Source: Sabellastarte sp. h YS-2021
Taxonomy: Eukaryota > Annelida > Polychaeta > Sabellida > Sabellidae
NCBI GenBank assembly: GCA_964017235.1
Contig: OZ024933.1
Location: forward strand, 92,223,432 to 92,287,431
Length of the DNA stretch: 64,000 nt
Direction: 5' to 3'
Numbering within the stretch: position 1 is the first letter of the stretch; every line of letters begins with the position of its first letter. A program made the position numbers and the translations under genes. Below, piece after piece: positions 49,201-58,659 of the stretch. The notes beneath the pieces are model-generated. The model was not told where the DNA came from. It made no database searches and worked only from the letters and a program-made list of their open reading frames with translations.

Positions 49201-50609
49201 AATGACCATAACTGTTTCATTTTTGGCCAAATATTGACATTTTTTTCACTATGTTCTTCAACCTGAAGAATCTGAGTGTAAAGTATCAGTTTTGTAATAA
49301 AATGTGACACATCTGAAGTTTGTCCAAGCTGAAACAATTATAGCAGCTTGGAAGAAAAACTGAATCTACCATGGGTGCAAACGTAATTGAATATTTAGGG
49401 CTTCATTCACATGTTTGTGTCAAGTTTCCTAAAGGTACTCTTTGAGGCATCTGACATGAAGTAAAGGGTTAAATAAACCAGGTAGAGTGTCTTCATAAAA
49501 AGTATTCTTACAACAATGTATACCAAAAGGATTTAATTGTTGTAAATCAAAGTAACTCAAAGGTGTCTACCATCAAATTCTGTCATGGAATACACAATAA
49601 TAGCTGCATCAGTTATGAGCACGGTAAACATATACAATAAAATAAGAATGGATGGCCTATAATTCTAATTTAACTTTTTATAGCACCCAATCTCTCCATA
49701 CTGGAAATTCTAAGGAACAACTTATCCATAAGCCAGAATATTACATCAGATAAAGGGGGATATATAATCCCATTTACACTACAGGCAGTACGTCCCATTG
49801 TTAGAGGTTTTACCCAACGACAGACCCGCCTCCAAGGATGCCACATACCATGGAGATTTAGTCTATCATTCACACTACAACCAGTATAACCTGCAGTTAT
49901 AGGCGTTGGATAAAATGCCCCTGTCCTTCAACTACCGTCCAAGGTTTGTATGTGGCCTGGTGACACAGTGCTGAAACGTCCATTTATTTCCAATCGCCTT
50001 ACCCCGCCTGGCACCGTGTTACCCCGAGAGACGACCGTGTCATACATACACAGTGGACTACACCTTCAGCTACCCTAGCAAGAAATTCATGTGCAAATAC
50101 TTGCATTCATCTGCACATGCCCCATAGTACAACATTCAGAGGCGCACAAATTAAAACATTTTAAAATTTTGGTAGGATGAACAAGGTAATAGCCATTTTG
50201 CCACTGTGTGACAAGTTCGCATACCAAACTCGGATGATAGTTGAAGGACAGAGGCGCAGACTACTGCACGGGATACCACCTGTAGTGTGAATGGGTAAAA
50301 GACGTGTGCAACTACAGAGACACCAAAAAAAGAAATAAACTTAGAAGGATAATCTTTAGAAAACAGTTAGCATTTATTTCCATTTTTTGTCCTCCAAAGC
50401 TTGTCCACTTTATTTTCAGTTATAAATAAACATTTAATCAGCTCTTATGTTTCCACACTCTACTCATCAATGGTTAAGAGACTGTTTTAAAAATATGCTT
50501 CATATCTAATTATTTTAAACATTAAAACATGCAATAACAATCATCAATATTTACCTGAAGCCCTGTGTACCGCTGACAAAATTGTAAGCAAAAAATAGAA
50601 GAATAACAT
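37255..50609 (-). CDS. Secreted protein of five cysteine-rich PLAC/ShKT-like modules
   Basis: Six minus-strand exons: 50609-50555, 48200-48030, 47440-47282, 39441-39301, 37991-37797 and 37448-37255 (stop TAA). All borders are GT-AG, every intron is phase 1, and the 915-nt total gives 304 residues. Exon 1 is a signal peptide (MLFFYFLLTILSAVHRAS); an in-frame ATG nine codons upstream is possible. Each following exon is one module with six to eight cysteines that ends in a CC-x2-C motif: GGRCCKSCG, GGRCCRACK, SDCCASCKD, NACCKSCQG, RACCLQCSR. The spacing (Cys ... Asp/Ser-x-Cys ... Cys ... CC-x2-C) resembles PLAC domains of ADAMTS-like proteins and ShKT domains, both extracellular disulfide folds. 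The last module is highly basic (DSRRRARRACC). Function unknown; an extracellular matrix or secreted regulatory role is inference. Confidence 0.85.
37483..37615 (+). repeat. Left end of a GGTTATGTTTT-type MITE
   Basis: TTACCTCTACTAAGATAGTT then ATGTTTTTAGG, TTTGTTTGTGTGTTTG and ATCTTTATGAAAC, comparable with the element at 22823. No right end before the SINE that follows. Confidence 0.5.
37625..37775 (+). repeat. SINE family A, 5' truncated
   Basis: Starts within the body at GGTAGTTGCTTGCCATTGG and runs to an AAATAAATAAATAAA tail. It lies 22 bp from the donor of the exon at 37797, inside the last intron of the cysteine-rich gene. Confidence 0.82.
38000..39290. other. Intron 4 of the cysteine-rich gene
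   Basis: A 150-codon minus-strand frame at 38342-38794 begins with ATG, but I see no splice sites, domain or signal that supports it as an exon. No repeat recognised. Confidence 0.35.
39965..40070 (+). repeat. SINE family C fragment
   Basis: CATGGCCCAGGTGGTTAGCA (box A-like), TAATCACAGGCTGTCACC and GTGGGACGGAAAAC match the copy at 14170. Confidence 0.6.
40908..42077 (+). CDS. gag-like protein of the YR retrotransposon
   Basis: ATG at 40908 (MPRNFNCSGCGG) starts an open frame of 389 codons. An N-terminal CxxC knuckle (CSGCGGQHKRPVGVKC) is followed by a heptad-like segment around residues 55-75 and an acidic stretch (DSDDEDD). The central part would be the gag core. A C-terminal zinc-finger motif (CPHKGDHRTAGQLYKHICSF, continuing to C at the start of DCRNS) is typical of DIRS/Ngaro gag proteins. 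The open frame overlaps the pol frame by about 215 nt in another frame, so pol is probably translated by frameshifting or from an internal start. Confidence 0.8.
   Translation: MPRNFNCSGCGGQHKRPVGVKCQLKNNVDSDVNASDINTEVNTSDTVNHDILHALTSVSSRLTAIEQRIQKTEDQLQKGAASSSDGVTSPAFTVASHRSRVMDSDDEDDVLTPTTAFLKSSRGIQNAVDKRLQELASLNEQGMFKSQRGGHEQVTVKHKVPWPQNHILAGTSKSRVTYDSLSTFQWVSGFCSIIKDENNMSTKNAMLEYMSELMEDAQDFGWASAKGAHAVLLCRMEEGKVNWAKTEKIDRIRRAHAQKVVNNPSKKSTPELSGVPCKFFQSQKCPHKGDHRTAGQLYKHICSFCNTLGKRFPHALKDCRNSKKSTVDSKNEYKVHRSNVRIIVESLMVGTEKQELLVVILGSLVRVVTGGQTITDSKVIHLHRLLKVS
41861..43921 (+). CDS. Reverse transcriptase/RNase H polyprotein of the YR retrotransposon, truncated
   Basis: Open frame of about 686 codons. 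The first ~290 residues are a linker region. The reverse transcriptase follows: a finger region with NSTNRRVIIDLSFPHGRSVN, catalytic YKIDIKRAFRHVKLD, CLPFGFRHG, and the YIDDI active site at about 43424-43441, then LGFEVSQNKLIKPSTCVNCLG. RNase H begins (EIELDACL) and stops at 43921, where sequence has been lost. The next frame (43927-44048) resumes at DNEAVVHVLNSGRTRD, also RNase H. The reaction would be synthesis of cDNA from element RNA. No ATG starts this frame; the start is unknown. Confidence 0.82.
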   Translation: MQKLQKIHCRFKKRIQSTQVKRQNHSRVTNGRNRKTRVISSNTWVTSESCNWRSDYHRFKGYTFAQALKGKLKPLQAVTKNSGQIPTFSSQSVSSTQQPSTTIKVRCTSNPQPHVKKASHLHTRGKVSHINKASQLAITNRYAPLQESDGVVLLQPPNDVACVNPDLDPLGTDSLVTKSVESHMSKGLTDPKYDAPMDSTVNSQARVKSHNHVVSRNPMEVEIQTNSKYDLPLRFKDRKLDYANLMVSCPTLQLWDNQNAFKFGFIPMGDLDLPSVSRPSDVQAGPLTLHTMIKDSGQYNFKGCQINVKSQLNPDVWDELLVGYWDVQLPLLVRFGFPLDFDRNSSLESHPENHTLAKNFPDHVHAYLREEISYKAILGPFDKPPLEGLHTSPFMTREKSNSTNRRVIIDLSFPHGRSVNAGSARDVYLGTPFALKLPTIDHITKHIKSLGRGCMIYKIDIKRAFRHVKLDPKDYDLLGLRQDNWFLDTCLPFGFRHGSALFQPLSDAVRHMMRQRGHDVINYIDDILGIDLPSRVDTSFDALSSLLERLGFEVSQNKLIKPSTCVNCLGILVNTQDFTLSVPPEKMQEILQMCQAWHGKSHCTKRQLQSLLGSLLFISKCVRSARFFLNRLLQVLRSMHDRKQVPLSPEARRDINWFQKFLPTFNGITIFDYRPIDHEIELDACL
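43922..44726 (+). pseudogene. RNase H end and tyrosine recombinase, broken by deletion and frameshift
   Basis: The RNase H C-terminal part (43927-44048) is followed by a recombinase in two overlapping frames: 44045-44296 (MGQVFKAAYTLAFFSFLRLS) and 44253-44726. The shift is at a run of C residues near 44268. The second part holds the catalytic HAFRRSGAS (His-x-x-Arg) and the tyrosine in ECVWKYITVDH. Tyrosine recombinases replace the DDE integrase in this order and insert a circular cDNA. Confidence 0.8.
45158..45335 (+). repeat. ~110-bp direct repeat in the retrotransposon 3' region
   Basis: TCATGTAAAGTCACAGTTAA and TCATGTAAAGCTAGGGTTAA, each preceded by a TATCCA(T/A)TAAC phrase and followed by ATTATTTCT.TGTAAT. 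Direct 3' repeats occur in Ngaro-type elements. Confidence 0.7.
45581..46211. mobile_element. MITE with very long inverted arms
   Basis: The left arm GAAGCCTATAAGGGTCATAT and the complement of the right arm GAAGCCTACAAGGGTCATAT stay alignable for at least 80 bp (through CATAAGTC and ATAATATACTATCTC). The interior is rich in AATTACAAGATA and its complement, so most of the 631 bp can fold. No coding capacity. It lies 93 bp from the retrotransposon end within the same host intron. Confidence 0.82.
46528..46735 (-). repeat. SINE family A, degraded
   Basis: Minus-strand copy: ATCAGGTTATATCACAACAG, GGGCAGAGAAAACCAGTCC, GGGGTTCGAACAACC (box B complement). Confidence 0.8.
46785..47012 (-). repeat. 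SINE family A, near full length
   Basis: From TTTATTTATTTGGGC to the head complement CTGCCACCATGGCCC. Imperfect flanking repeats GAATTGCTG and GAATTGGTG suggest the target site. Confidence 0.88.
47638..47872 (+). repeat. SINE family A, near full length
   Basis: GGGGCCATGGTGGTGCAGTG head, family body, AAATAAATAGATAAA tail; in the second intron of the cysteine-rich gene. Confidence 0.88.
48320..48719. other. Intron sequence of the cysteine-rich gene
   Basis: Nothing recognisable. Confidence 0.4.
48720..48960 (-). repeat. SINE family B, degraded
   Basis: Shares GTATTGT tail, GCACTATTTGACCC, GCACAAGTACA, GGGATGACCATTTA and GGGGATAGGA with the copies at 22348 and 57697. Confidence 0.65.
48970..49090 (+). 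repeat. SINE family C fragment
   Basis: TTGGCATTTAATCCCATGCT then GTCACCTCTGTGTG and AAGTGACAATGCTG, as in the copy at 14500. Confidence 0.5.
49091..49768. other. Intron sequence of the cysteine-rich gene
   Basis: Nothing recognisable. Confidence 0.4.
49769..50295. mobile_element. Non-autonomous TIR element, second copy
   Basis: Left end CCCATTTACACTACAGG and the complement of the right end CCCATTCACACTACAGG. A further terminus-like CATTCACACTACA at 49870 starts the part that aligns with the element at 20479, so about 100 bp at the left are extra, perhaps from a partial second copy. Same family as 20479-21136. It lies in intron 1 of the cysteine-rich gene, about 260 bp from exon 1. Confidence 0.8.
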
Positions 50610-50639
50610 GTCCCTTCCTTTATCAATAAAACACATATA

Positions 50640-52294
50640 CACCAAAGGACTGAAATTTCACTGTAGTAATTAAAAAGTCACTGTACTTTAGTGTAACAAT
50701 ACCTGTCTGCTGATCTATAAATCAGTTATTGTACATTTCCTTTTTATGATAATGATTGTTTAGATTAAGGTCACCTGAAACTCAAGTGAGATTATGGCTT
50801 TGATTTCTATCAGTTGAACAGAGATTTATAAAAAAGGGCCATTGGATTGATTTTTAAGGTGTGAAGGGAGAAATTCTCAATATTAATTTCACATCTTCAG
50901 GATTGCCTAATAAAATAAATTATTTTCACTAATAACTTTAACATAATGAACTTTCTCAGAGAAATTTTGAACCGCAGATGTCACTGCCTTGTCGTCGTGA
51001 AAGTTACTGAAACATGACTTATGATAAGCATGGTATGTAGATGTTTTATAAACTTATGGGTTATTAACTTCAATGTATGAGGTTTTGTATTTTTATCAAT
51101 TATATAGTTCATACATGTGTATTCTCTCTTGATATCTAGCCCAACATGTAGAATCTTGTAGATCTCGTTCAATCTCCAACTATATTACAAATTAAGGCTA
51201 GTGTTTAACTTAAAGTAGACAGTTTCAGGGGAAACAGCATACGTCACTTGAATTCATTCCCAGGTTTAATATTGATATTTCTCAATTAAAAAGAAATCAT
51301 TTTTGAAATATGACCTCAGTCGAATGGAGTTGAATGTTCAACTATCTGTGTTTGCAGGTGAACAATGAAGAGTACATTTATTTGAATCTGAATTGAAACA
51401 TTTGTCAAAATACCTTGTCAGTCCTTAAGAAAGAAAGAAAAAAATTCTGAGGAGAGAGAAATGTAGTATCTTGTAAAGGAGTGTAATGTTGCAGCTCCAT
51501 TATAGAAGAGATATTTTATCTGGCGCCTATTTCAACATTTAGGCATATCTGTGTCAGCCATAATTATTTTCTAAAGGATGGACATTATCAGGAAATCATT
51601 CCAAATCTTTGAAAAGCAAGCTTCTAAAATTTTGTTCCAACGTCTTTTCAAATGAATTGAGGCAAGGGTAGCTCACTTTTTTATTACCCACCAGAAAGAG
51701 TACTTGTGCTAAATAAGAGGACATATTTTTTTGGAATTCACCGGCGCCACCTAATATGCATAATTGGCATTACATATTCTTCAACAAGTGCCTCATTTTC
51801 ATTAATATTTCTAAAACTGTTAGAAATATATTATCAAATATGTTATTTGATATGTTGCTATTTCTGTATTTTATATATCTCTTCCAATTAAGGCTTGATA
51901 TAACTGTAAAACTAGATTTACTAATTGTCCACTGTTTGGAATTAACAAAACATTTTTTTTTTAAAACTGCAGATTGTGAAAAAAAGTTGTGATGCCTTTG
52001 TATTCAAGAAAATAAAAAAAATATGGCCACATGAGTAAAGTCAGACAAGAGATTCATTTAATGTAAGGAGAAGAATGCTATTGGCTTCTTCATGCATGTT
52101 TACAAATTTGTTTTGGGATTGGCATTACTCTAAGTCAGTTAACTTCTCTCAGTTTCAGGGCTGAGGAGATTTACAAGAACTTCTGATGGTCTCCAATTGT
52201 TCCACCCTTGCAAAAGTACCAAACAGCTATAGTGATTATTCAGCCTTTGACTATGTTACATCTACTTTATTGACCAAGTCGAACATGGATATCA
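50640..52294. other. Intergenic sequence upstream of the cysteine-rich gene
   Basis: No gene or repeat recognised; no clear TATA box for the gene starting at 50609. Confidence 0.45.
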
Positions 52295-52337
52295 GGAGCC
52301 GGTTTCACAATTCCTCCTTTGGAAAGGATCTCCTTTA
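52295..52337 (+). repeat. Fragment of the GCCGGTTTCAC MITE, target of the Harbinger element
   Basis: GAGCCGGTTTCACAATTCCT then TTGGAAAGGATCTCCTTTA parallels the left end of the MITE at 12666. It is cut at TTA by the Harbinger insertion. Confidence 0.65.
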
Positions 52338-52896
52338 TGGGGTCGTTCCACTGGAGCCGACCCTGTAAACGACCCTATGACTCTAGGGTTGGTTGCAAAA
52401 GTCATAGGGTCATGGGAAAAATGGTGGGTCAGTTAAGAAATCCCCAACAGGTCAGTATAGTTACAGACAGGATGTGATGAGCATCCCGACAAGACGTAGG
52501 GTCAGGAACGTTTTTTGCATGGCCAGTCATAGAAGTATTACCTAAAGCCCTAAACCCCTAATAGACTAGCCGGATCACAAACAGACAAGCCGTAAAGACA
52601 AATAGATAAGCCGGGAGTATGTTCCCGACCCTTCCTGACAGGACTGATTGTTTTTGTGGGTCGAGCATGATCCAGAATTGGGATCCATATCACACCATAT
52701 AAACCCCCCTCCCCTGTGATGTGCCATTCATTTCACACTTCAAAGCTGACAGGAACACATCAAGAGCATCTGATAGATCACTTGAGGGTCCTTTTGTTTT
52801 TATTGAGTTAAATATTTAATGTACATGATAATTTTAAGATAAAGAAGACAGCAGAACCCAGAACCTGCCCAGCCAGCATCACCAACACCACCAGGA

Positions 52897-53940
52897 ATGA
52901 GAAGGAAGCCAAAGAATCCATAGGTCATGCCCTGGATACTGCACAGAGAGGACAGAGGTTGCTACAGAACACTCTTGGATGAGTTAATCACTACTGACAT
53001 ACCAGGCTACAGAAACTTCACCAGGATGGAAACCACACTTTTTTATTTGATTGAAGAAAGAATTACCACCCATCTCAGGAAGTCAATCACCAACTTCAGG
53101 AAGCCACTGGAAGTCGGATTGAAACTGGCAGTTACTTTGAGACACTTATCCATAGGGGAAGCTACACTTCACTGCAATACCACTGGAGGGTTGGAAGAAT
53201 GACCATCTGCAAATTTGTCCCCAAGGTCTGCAAAGTCATTTTGAAAGAATTTCAACAAGAATATTTGTTGTTTCCCACTGATCCTGAAGACAGGAAGAAA
53301 ATTAAAGAAAGATTTAGAAACAGATGGAATGTCCCCCATGCACTAGGTGCACTAGATGGAAAACACATTGCTATAAAGAAGCCCAAGAAGTCAGGCAGTG
53401 AATATTTCAACTACAAATGCTACTTCTTCCTGGTACTTTTGGATTTAGTCAATGCAGATTTCATATTTCTGTGGGTCAATGTTTGGGCCAGTGATGTTCA
53501 GATATTCAAGCGCAGCAAACTGAAAAGAAGAAATTGAGAACGGAACCTTGGGACTACCACCACCTGAACCACTTGGACCTGGGGGCCGAATCTACACTAC
53601 TGTCTGCTGGGAGACGATGCCTTTGCCCTGATGCCTTGGCTGGTTAAGCCTTACAGTAGACAACTACTGACCAGAGAAAAGAGAATAGCCAACTACAGGA
53701 TATCCAGGGGGAGAAGGGTGGTCGAGAACTCATTTGGTATACTTGTCAATAGATCCAGGATGCTGTTGACCACCATGGAGTAGAGGCCAAAAGTTGTCAG
53801 AGACATTTGTGTTAACATGTGTGGTACTGCATAACATACCAAGAAGCCATCAGGGGGAGCTGACAGACCACCCACTCCAGCTGATGACATAGTAGCACCA
53901 CAGGCAGACCAGGGGGAACAGGGACACCATGAGAACTTGA
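52897..53940 (+). pseudogene. Harbinger transposase (HARBI1/DDE_Tnp_4 type), broken
   Basis: The probable ATG at 52897 (MRRKPKNP) is followed by a stop at 52921. The frame then runs 52927-53190 (MPWILHREDRGCYRTLLDEL), shifts to 53190-53537 and shifts again. Family motifs stay in order: HALGALDGKHIAIKKPKKSG (first catalytic Asp), ASDVQIFKRSKL near the second Asp, MPWLVKPYS, and [16 protein letters not shown] with the catalytic Glu. There is an in-frame stop before RPKVVRD. The transposase would cut and paste the element with the MADF partner. At least two frameshifts and two stops make it a pseudogene. Confidence 0.85.
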
Positions 53941-54225
53941 GAAACCAATTGAGGGAGGCTTAACATCAATGAGACCTACTAAAAGACTACTTCAGTCATG
54001 TGGGGGCGCTGGCTGGGCAGGAGGATAGAGTTTAAGAAGACTGAGGGGACAAGAGGAAGAGAACATGCTATCATCTATCAGTCCTTTTCAGGACTACCCA
54101 AATAATTCAAGACCTTTTATTTAGCAAAGTGTTGACCAAAAAATAACCCCATTTTGCCAACAATTTAATGCAAATTCAATTTCACCAAAAATATTCCCAA
54201 ATCACAACACAAATCCCTCCCAAGT

Positions 54226-55807
54226 TTAAGTGTTTGATGGTGTTCGTTTTTGCTGTTGGGCATAAACATACAGCTTATTAATTGTTTTTGGAAGATTCGG
54301 TTGGCCCTTAGAAGGGCCAGTTTCGGTGCAACTTGTGCAGGCTAATCTGCTGATTTGGGATGACTCTGCTGTCTGGACTGGCTTGGAGGTCTCGAATGTT
54401 TTTGATGAGTGGAAGATGGCTGGTTGACTGTGCTGGTTGAAGTTGAGAGGGTGAAAATGGCTGTGGTGTGTCAATCTTGCTGGCACTGTAGCACACCTGG
54501 AATAGCTCCAAAGAGACTGAATAATCCTGACGTGTTGTGTTGACTTTCCTCCTGTTGTGAAGCTGCCACTGAAGGTGGGTTAAAAAATCTGTCTGGAAGC
54601 CCCAGGCTGTTGATCATCCAGAGCTACATAAGAAGTTGGCTGATGAAGGCCTTGATGGTTGCTGTACTTTGGTAATTGCTGTAGCAGGCTGTGTTGTGGC
54701 TATCTCTATAGGCTGCACAACTGGAATGGAGATTGGAGAGTTTCCGGTATAGTGAGTATGTATTCATGCCCTGCTGTGGCCTGTGTTGCTTCTGGAAGTT
54801 GAAATGTGGTGACCCGTTGACTTGTGGTGACCTGTCTCTTGCATTTTTTGGCCTTTGTCTGTATTTCACTAAGAAGCTTCACTGTCTCATTCCTGAAGGT
54901 CAAAAAGTCTCCTTCCTCCAGGTGTTCAATCTAAGTGTGGTGATAGTTACAGATTGACTGTCTTGGACTTGGAGAGGGTTATTTATGTGCACCCAGAAAT
55001 GTGGAAATCATTGACCTCCTCTGCTGGAACTGATCTAAGACTGGATCTGCAGCAGTGGTGGTAGTTACGACTGTAGGTTGTCGTCGCTGAGGACTGGTGC
55101 TCGAAGGCTGATGAGGAACATCTGATGGAATGGTGATTTCCATTTCAGATTCTGTGTCTTTGGATGTATCGTGAACTGAAGCTGATACTGCAGCTGCAGG
55201 AGGTCTCTGGGGTTACTTGAACGCAGAAGGCTTCGAAACTCCCTTCCTTCTGATGTGACCTCGTAGAAAACTGAAACTATCCTTCATCTAGGTCTGTTGT
55301 TCTGTGCTCTTCTCAGCTGTTTGTCCAGACTTCATCTGAGTGAGCTTCCCATATCTGGTACATTGAGTCTCAAACCACTTCTTCACAGTCTTGACAGGAA
55401 AGTTTATGGTAGCTGCTCCCAAAGTCTTTCATTCTTCTGTTTGTCTTTGAAACTGCCGCTGGTCTTGTCATAAAGTTCCTCATGCTGTTTAATGAACTCC
55501 ATGATGGCTTCTTCGTCTGAATCAGTAAAAAAATGGATTTCATCTGCACCTTCTTCTGTCTGGAATGAGTTGATTCTACATCAGGATCCATGTCCGTTCG
55601 CACTCTTTCTCCCCTTTCCTGGCTCTCTTCCCTCCCCTCTCTCTCCATCCTCTCACTGTGCATCTCCTCTTGTGCTATCCTCTCTCTCTCATCTCTCTCC
55701 TCTCTCTCCCTCCTCCTTCTCTCTATATCCTCAGCTGTATCTCCTAACTCAAACTGTGGTTGAGTGTCAGTTGGTTCATCAATCTTTCTAATCCTGCACC
55801 TTGGCAT
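54226..55807 (-). pseudogene. Harbinger second gene (MADF/Myb-like protein), broken
   Basis: Begins at ATG 55807 (MPRCRIRKIDEPTDTQP), followed by an Arg/Glu-rich charged helix (ERRRREREERDERERIAQEE). A frameshift near 55530 moves the MADF-like DNA-binding region (FIKQHEELYDKTSGSFKD, then LWEQL) into another frame. Further Gln/Pro-rich fragments with stops continue to 54226. In active Harbinger elements this protein carries the transposase to the nucleus and DNA ends; that is family knowledge. Confidence 0.7.
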
Positions 55808-56568
55808 GCTGATCAATCAATCAATTGTACAGCTTGTTTAAAAAGCTTAAAAATAAAAGTGAAACTTTATAAAACAGATTTCACTCCCAGCCAGTCCAGC
55901 CTAGCTCAGACTTAAGCTAATTTACCAAATAAAAGAAAAACTTAAAATAAAAGCTGCACACCAGTTGTCTCGCGACAAGTCAAAGTCCAAGTATATGCAG
56001 ATTATCTACCAACTCACCTTTTTATACCCACAGATTTGGCAACCGACAGGCTGTAAGAGGCAAAAATATTGCCAGTTTGTTGGTACCAGTTCTCATCTTG
56101 TCTGTGTTACAGGTCTGTCCGTTGTTGTTTATGGCTTTTCTGTTTCAGTATAAGGCCTATCAGTTACAAATTTTCCTAACTCTAGGACCCAGTCGGTTAA
56201 AGTAAATGACTGGCCTTGAAACCTTACCTTCACAGTCTGTTTGTCTTCACGTACAGTCGGGAAGTCCATATTTAAGAAAAGCAGGATACTTGTTACAGAC
56301 AGGCCTGTTTGATTAACAGACAGGCCGGGAAGTGTAACCGACAGGCCGTTCAGTTAACCAACAGGCCCATTGCTAGGTGGATGAAATTAGGGTCTGTTAC
56401 AAGGGTTAGGAACGGCCTTTAAATATTAAACATGCTTGAAATTTTACCGACTCTCCCAAACAGGCCGGGAAACTACAATCGACCCTAACCAACCTTGTCA
56501 ACATTGGTCCCGACTCTCCAAAAATACCAAGTTACCAACAGGCCAGCCCCAGTGGAACACCTGCTTTA

Positions 56569-57696
56569 GGATCAGTTGTGATTTCTTGTCATTTGTGTCA
56601 TGTCAGCAAAACATGTTTCACTGACCCCAACGACTATTGATCCTGACCTTGGTTCCACCCACCTGGAAACTGTCTTGTTTTGTCTGTCAACGTCCTGTCA
56701 CAGTCACTGTCCTATACTTTATGGTTTTATCAGGAAACACTCATCAGCCTGTCATATTCAAGTACCCTGATATCACTCCACAATAAGCTGTAGGACAATG
56801 CAGACGGTACTTGAAAGGAGATCGGCCCATACTTAACCAACCAAGACCTGACTTTATCGTCCCCAATCAAGACAGGAAGTCCCAAAGTCTTTGATCACAG
56901 ATTAGGTTATATCACATCACATCAAGACAGGTTGGGAACACACCAGGACAAGATGTAAGGGGAAACCGACAAGCCAGTTCCAGCAACTCATAAGCCAGGA
57001 AGTGTGTAGAAATGGAAAAAAAACTTTGACCTTTGTAAAAACTTGGAAACATTGAAAACATGTTAATCTTCAGAAATTTGGAAATTTTTAAACACATTTT
57101 AACCTTTGAGAAATTTCTTTTAAAAATCACTTTGACCTAACAATGTGTTTGCCAAATTTTACTCGGGTTTGACGTTTGAGAAATTTCTAAAATTGGAAAT
57201 AGACTTTGATCTTTGAGAAACTTTAATAATTTTCAAATTATTTTGTCCTTTGGACTTGACCTTTGACTTTTGACCTCTGAGAAGCCTTTAAAGCTATAAA
57301 AAAATTTGGACACTTTAATTAATTTAAGTAATTTTAAAATTTCAAAGAAAAATAAATTTAAAAAAAATTCATAATAAACATTTTTATAAACCTTTTAACG
57401 TAATTTGGGAAGATGAACAAAATTTGAATGTTTACAAATTTTGAGATTTCCTGGGTGACATTAAAAACTTGTTTTGCAGTTATTGAACATTATTATAGGA
57501 TTTATGCTTTTTGGAAATTGTTTGTAAACTGCTTGAAATCTATTGGAAATTTTGGGGAACTTTGTGGGACATTGGTGCAACAATAACATTAATAAAAATT
57601 CTTAGAATAATTGGGTAGTCCTGAGAAGGACCGATAGATGCCACCTTCTGTCCCCCATATCACAACTCAGATCCTCTCCTCCTGCCCAGCCAATGC
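56569..57696. other. Non-coding sequence with degenerate GACCTTTGAGAAATTT repeats
   Basis: Five or more diverged copies of TTTGACCTTTGAGAAATTT occur between about 57020 and 57290, spaced about 40-60 bp. No gene seen. Confidence 0.55.
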
Positions 57697-58030
57697 ACCA
57701 AGGTATTGTATTGTATTTGTATTTATACTCAGCACAATATCTCCATGTACTACAGGACTAAAGTGCTCTTTGACCCATCTGACTGTAAAAGTACAGTCCA
57801 ACTCTCAAATTACTGACATTCCCCTAAGGGAAAGACAAGAGGCTCAAGGATGACCATTTACCAACGTCCTTGAGGTTCTTTAACTTGCCACTAGGGATAG
57901 GACCCAATGACAGACGACCACCATATTAAGTGGTCATCCAAGCAACTATGTATCTGCCTGTATCTGGGATTGAACCCACGTCCTCTGTGTCCCTAGGTGA
58001 GTATGTTACCCACTAGGCCACAGAGGCAGA
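57697..58030 (-). repeat. tRNA-derived SINE, family B, best copy
   Basis: On minus: GTGGCCTAGTGGGTAACATA (box A), GGGTTCAATCCC (box B), body, and a tail of GTATT units (complement, 57700-57722). Confidence 0.85.
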
Positions 58031-58145
58031 TTGAAGTAATCCTTCAATGATGCTTTGCCTCCATCGAAGGATTCTTGTAGTTTTCATCAGGCACATATAG
58101 TACTTGTTCATTTGTTATGAATATGGATTCCCTGACTACTTCACC

Positions 58146-58370
58146 TTAGTGTGTCCTCAGCATGTGCAACACACCACATGTTAAAACAATGTCTCTGACA
58201 ACCTTTGGCCTTTGCTCCATTGTGCCTAGTAGGACCCTGAATCTACTTTCTAGAATTCCAAACGCAATCGCCACTACTCTCCTGCCTCTGCAGATCCTGC
58301 AGTTTGTTATTCTCTCTTTCCTTGTGAGTTGTCCTCGGCTGTAGTTTTTAAAAAGCCATAGCATCAAGAC
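58146..58370 (-). pseudogene. C-terminal fragment of a second Harbinger transposase
   Basis: About 72 codons align with the transposase at 52897: WLFKNYSRGQLTRKERI, RICRGRRVVAIAFGILESR, MEQRPKVVRDIVL. The catalytic Glu of VVENSFG is Ala here. The upstream part of the open frame (to 58664) is unrelated AT-rich sequence. Confidence 0.78.
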
Positions 58371-58659
58371 ATCCACAGTCGTCAATCGACTACGAGAAAC
58401 ATATAGACTTCTGGGGGCTCTCTCGAATGAATATAAGACAGGAATAACAAAAAAAAAATCAATTAAATTCCTAACTGTAAGTAGACAAGTCCTCAGCATT
58501 GTCATTTGTGGGAGTTTGATGTTGTTGTGGTTGGCTTTAAAATATATATTGAATATAAATATATATATACATATTAAATAATGTAAAGTAAATGTAAAAA
58601 AAATCCACATTTTATGAAAGAGGTCGTTTTCTGTTGCAAAAAATTGTCCAATAGTATAT

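Larger units (their letters stand above)
52338..56565. mobile_element. Harbinger/PIF transposon, 4.2 kb, decayed
   Basis: The left end contains GTTCCACTGGAGCCGACCCT and the complement of the right end GTTCCACTGGGGCTGGCCTG. TTA at 52335-52337 and 56566-56568 is the 3-bp target duplication expected of this superfamily. It contains a plus-strand DDE transposase and a minus-strand MADF-like gene, the usual two genes, arranged convergently. Subterminal regions repeat ACAGGCCGGGAA and related motifs. Both genes are broken, so the copy is inactive. Confidence 0.9.
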
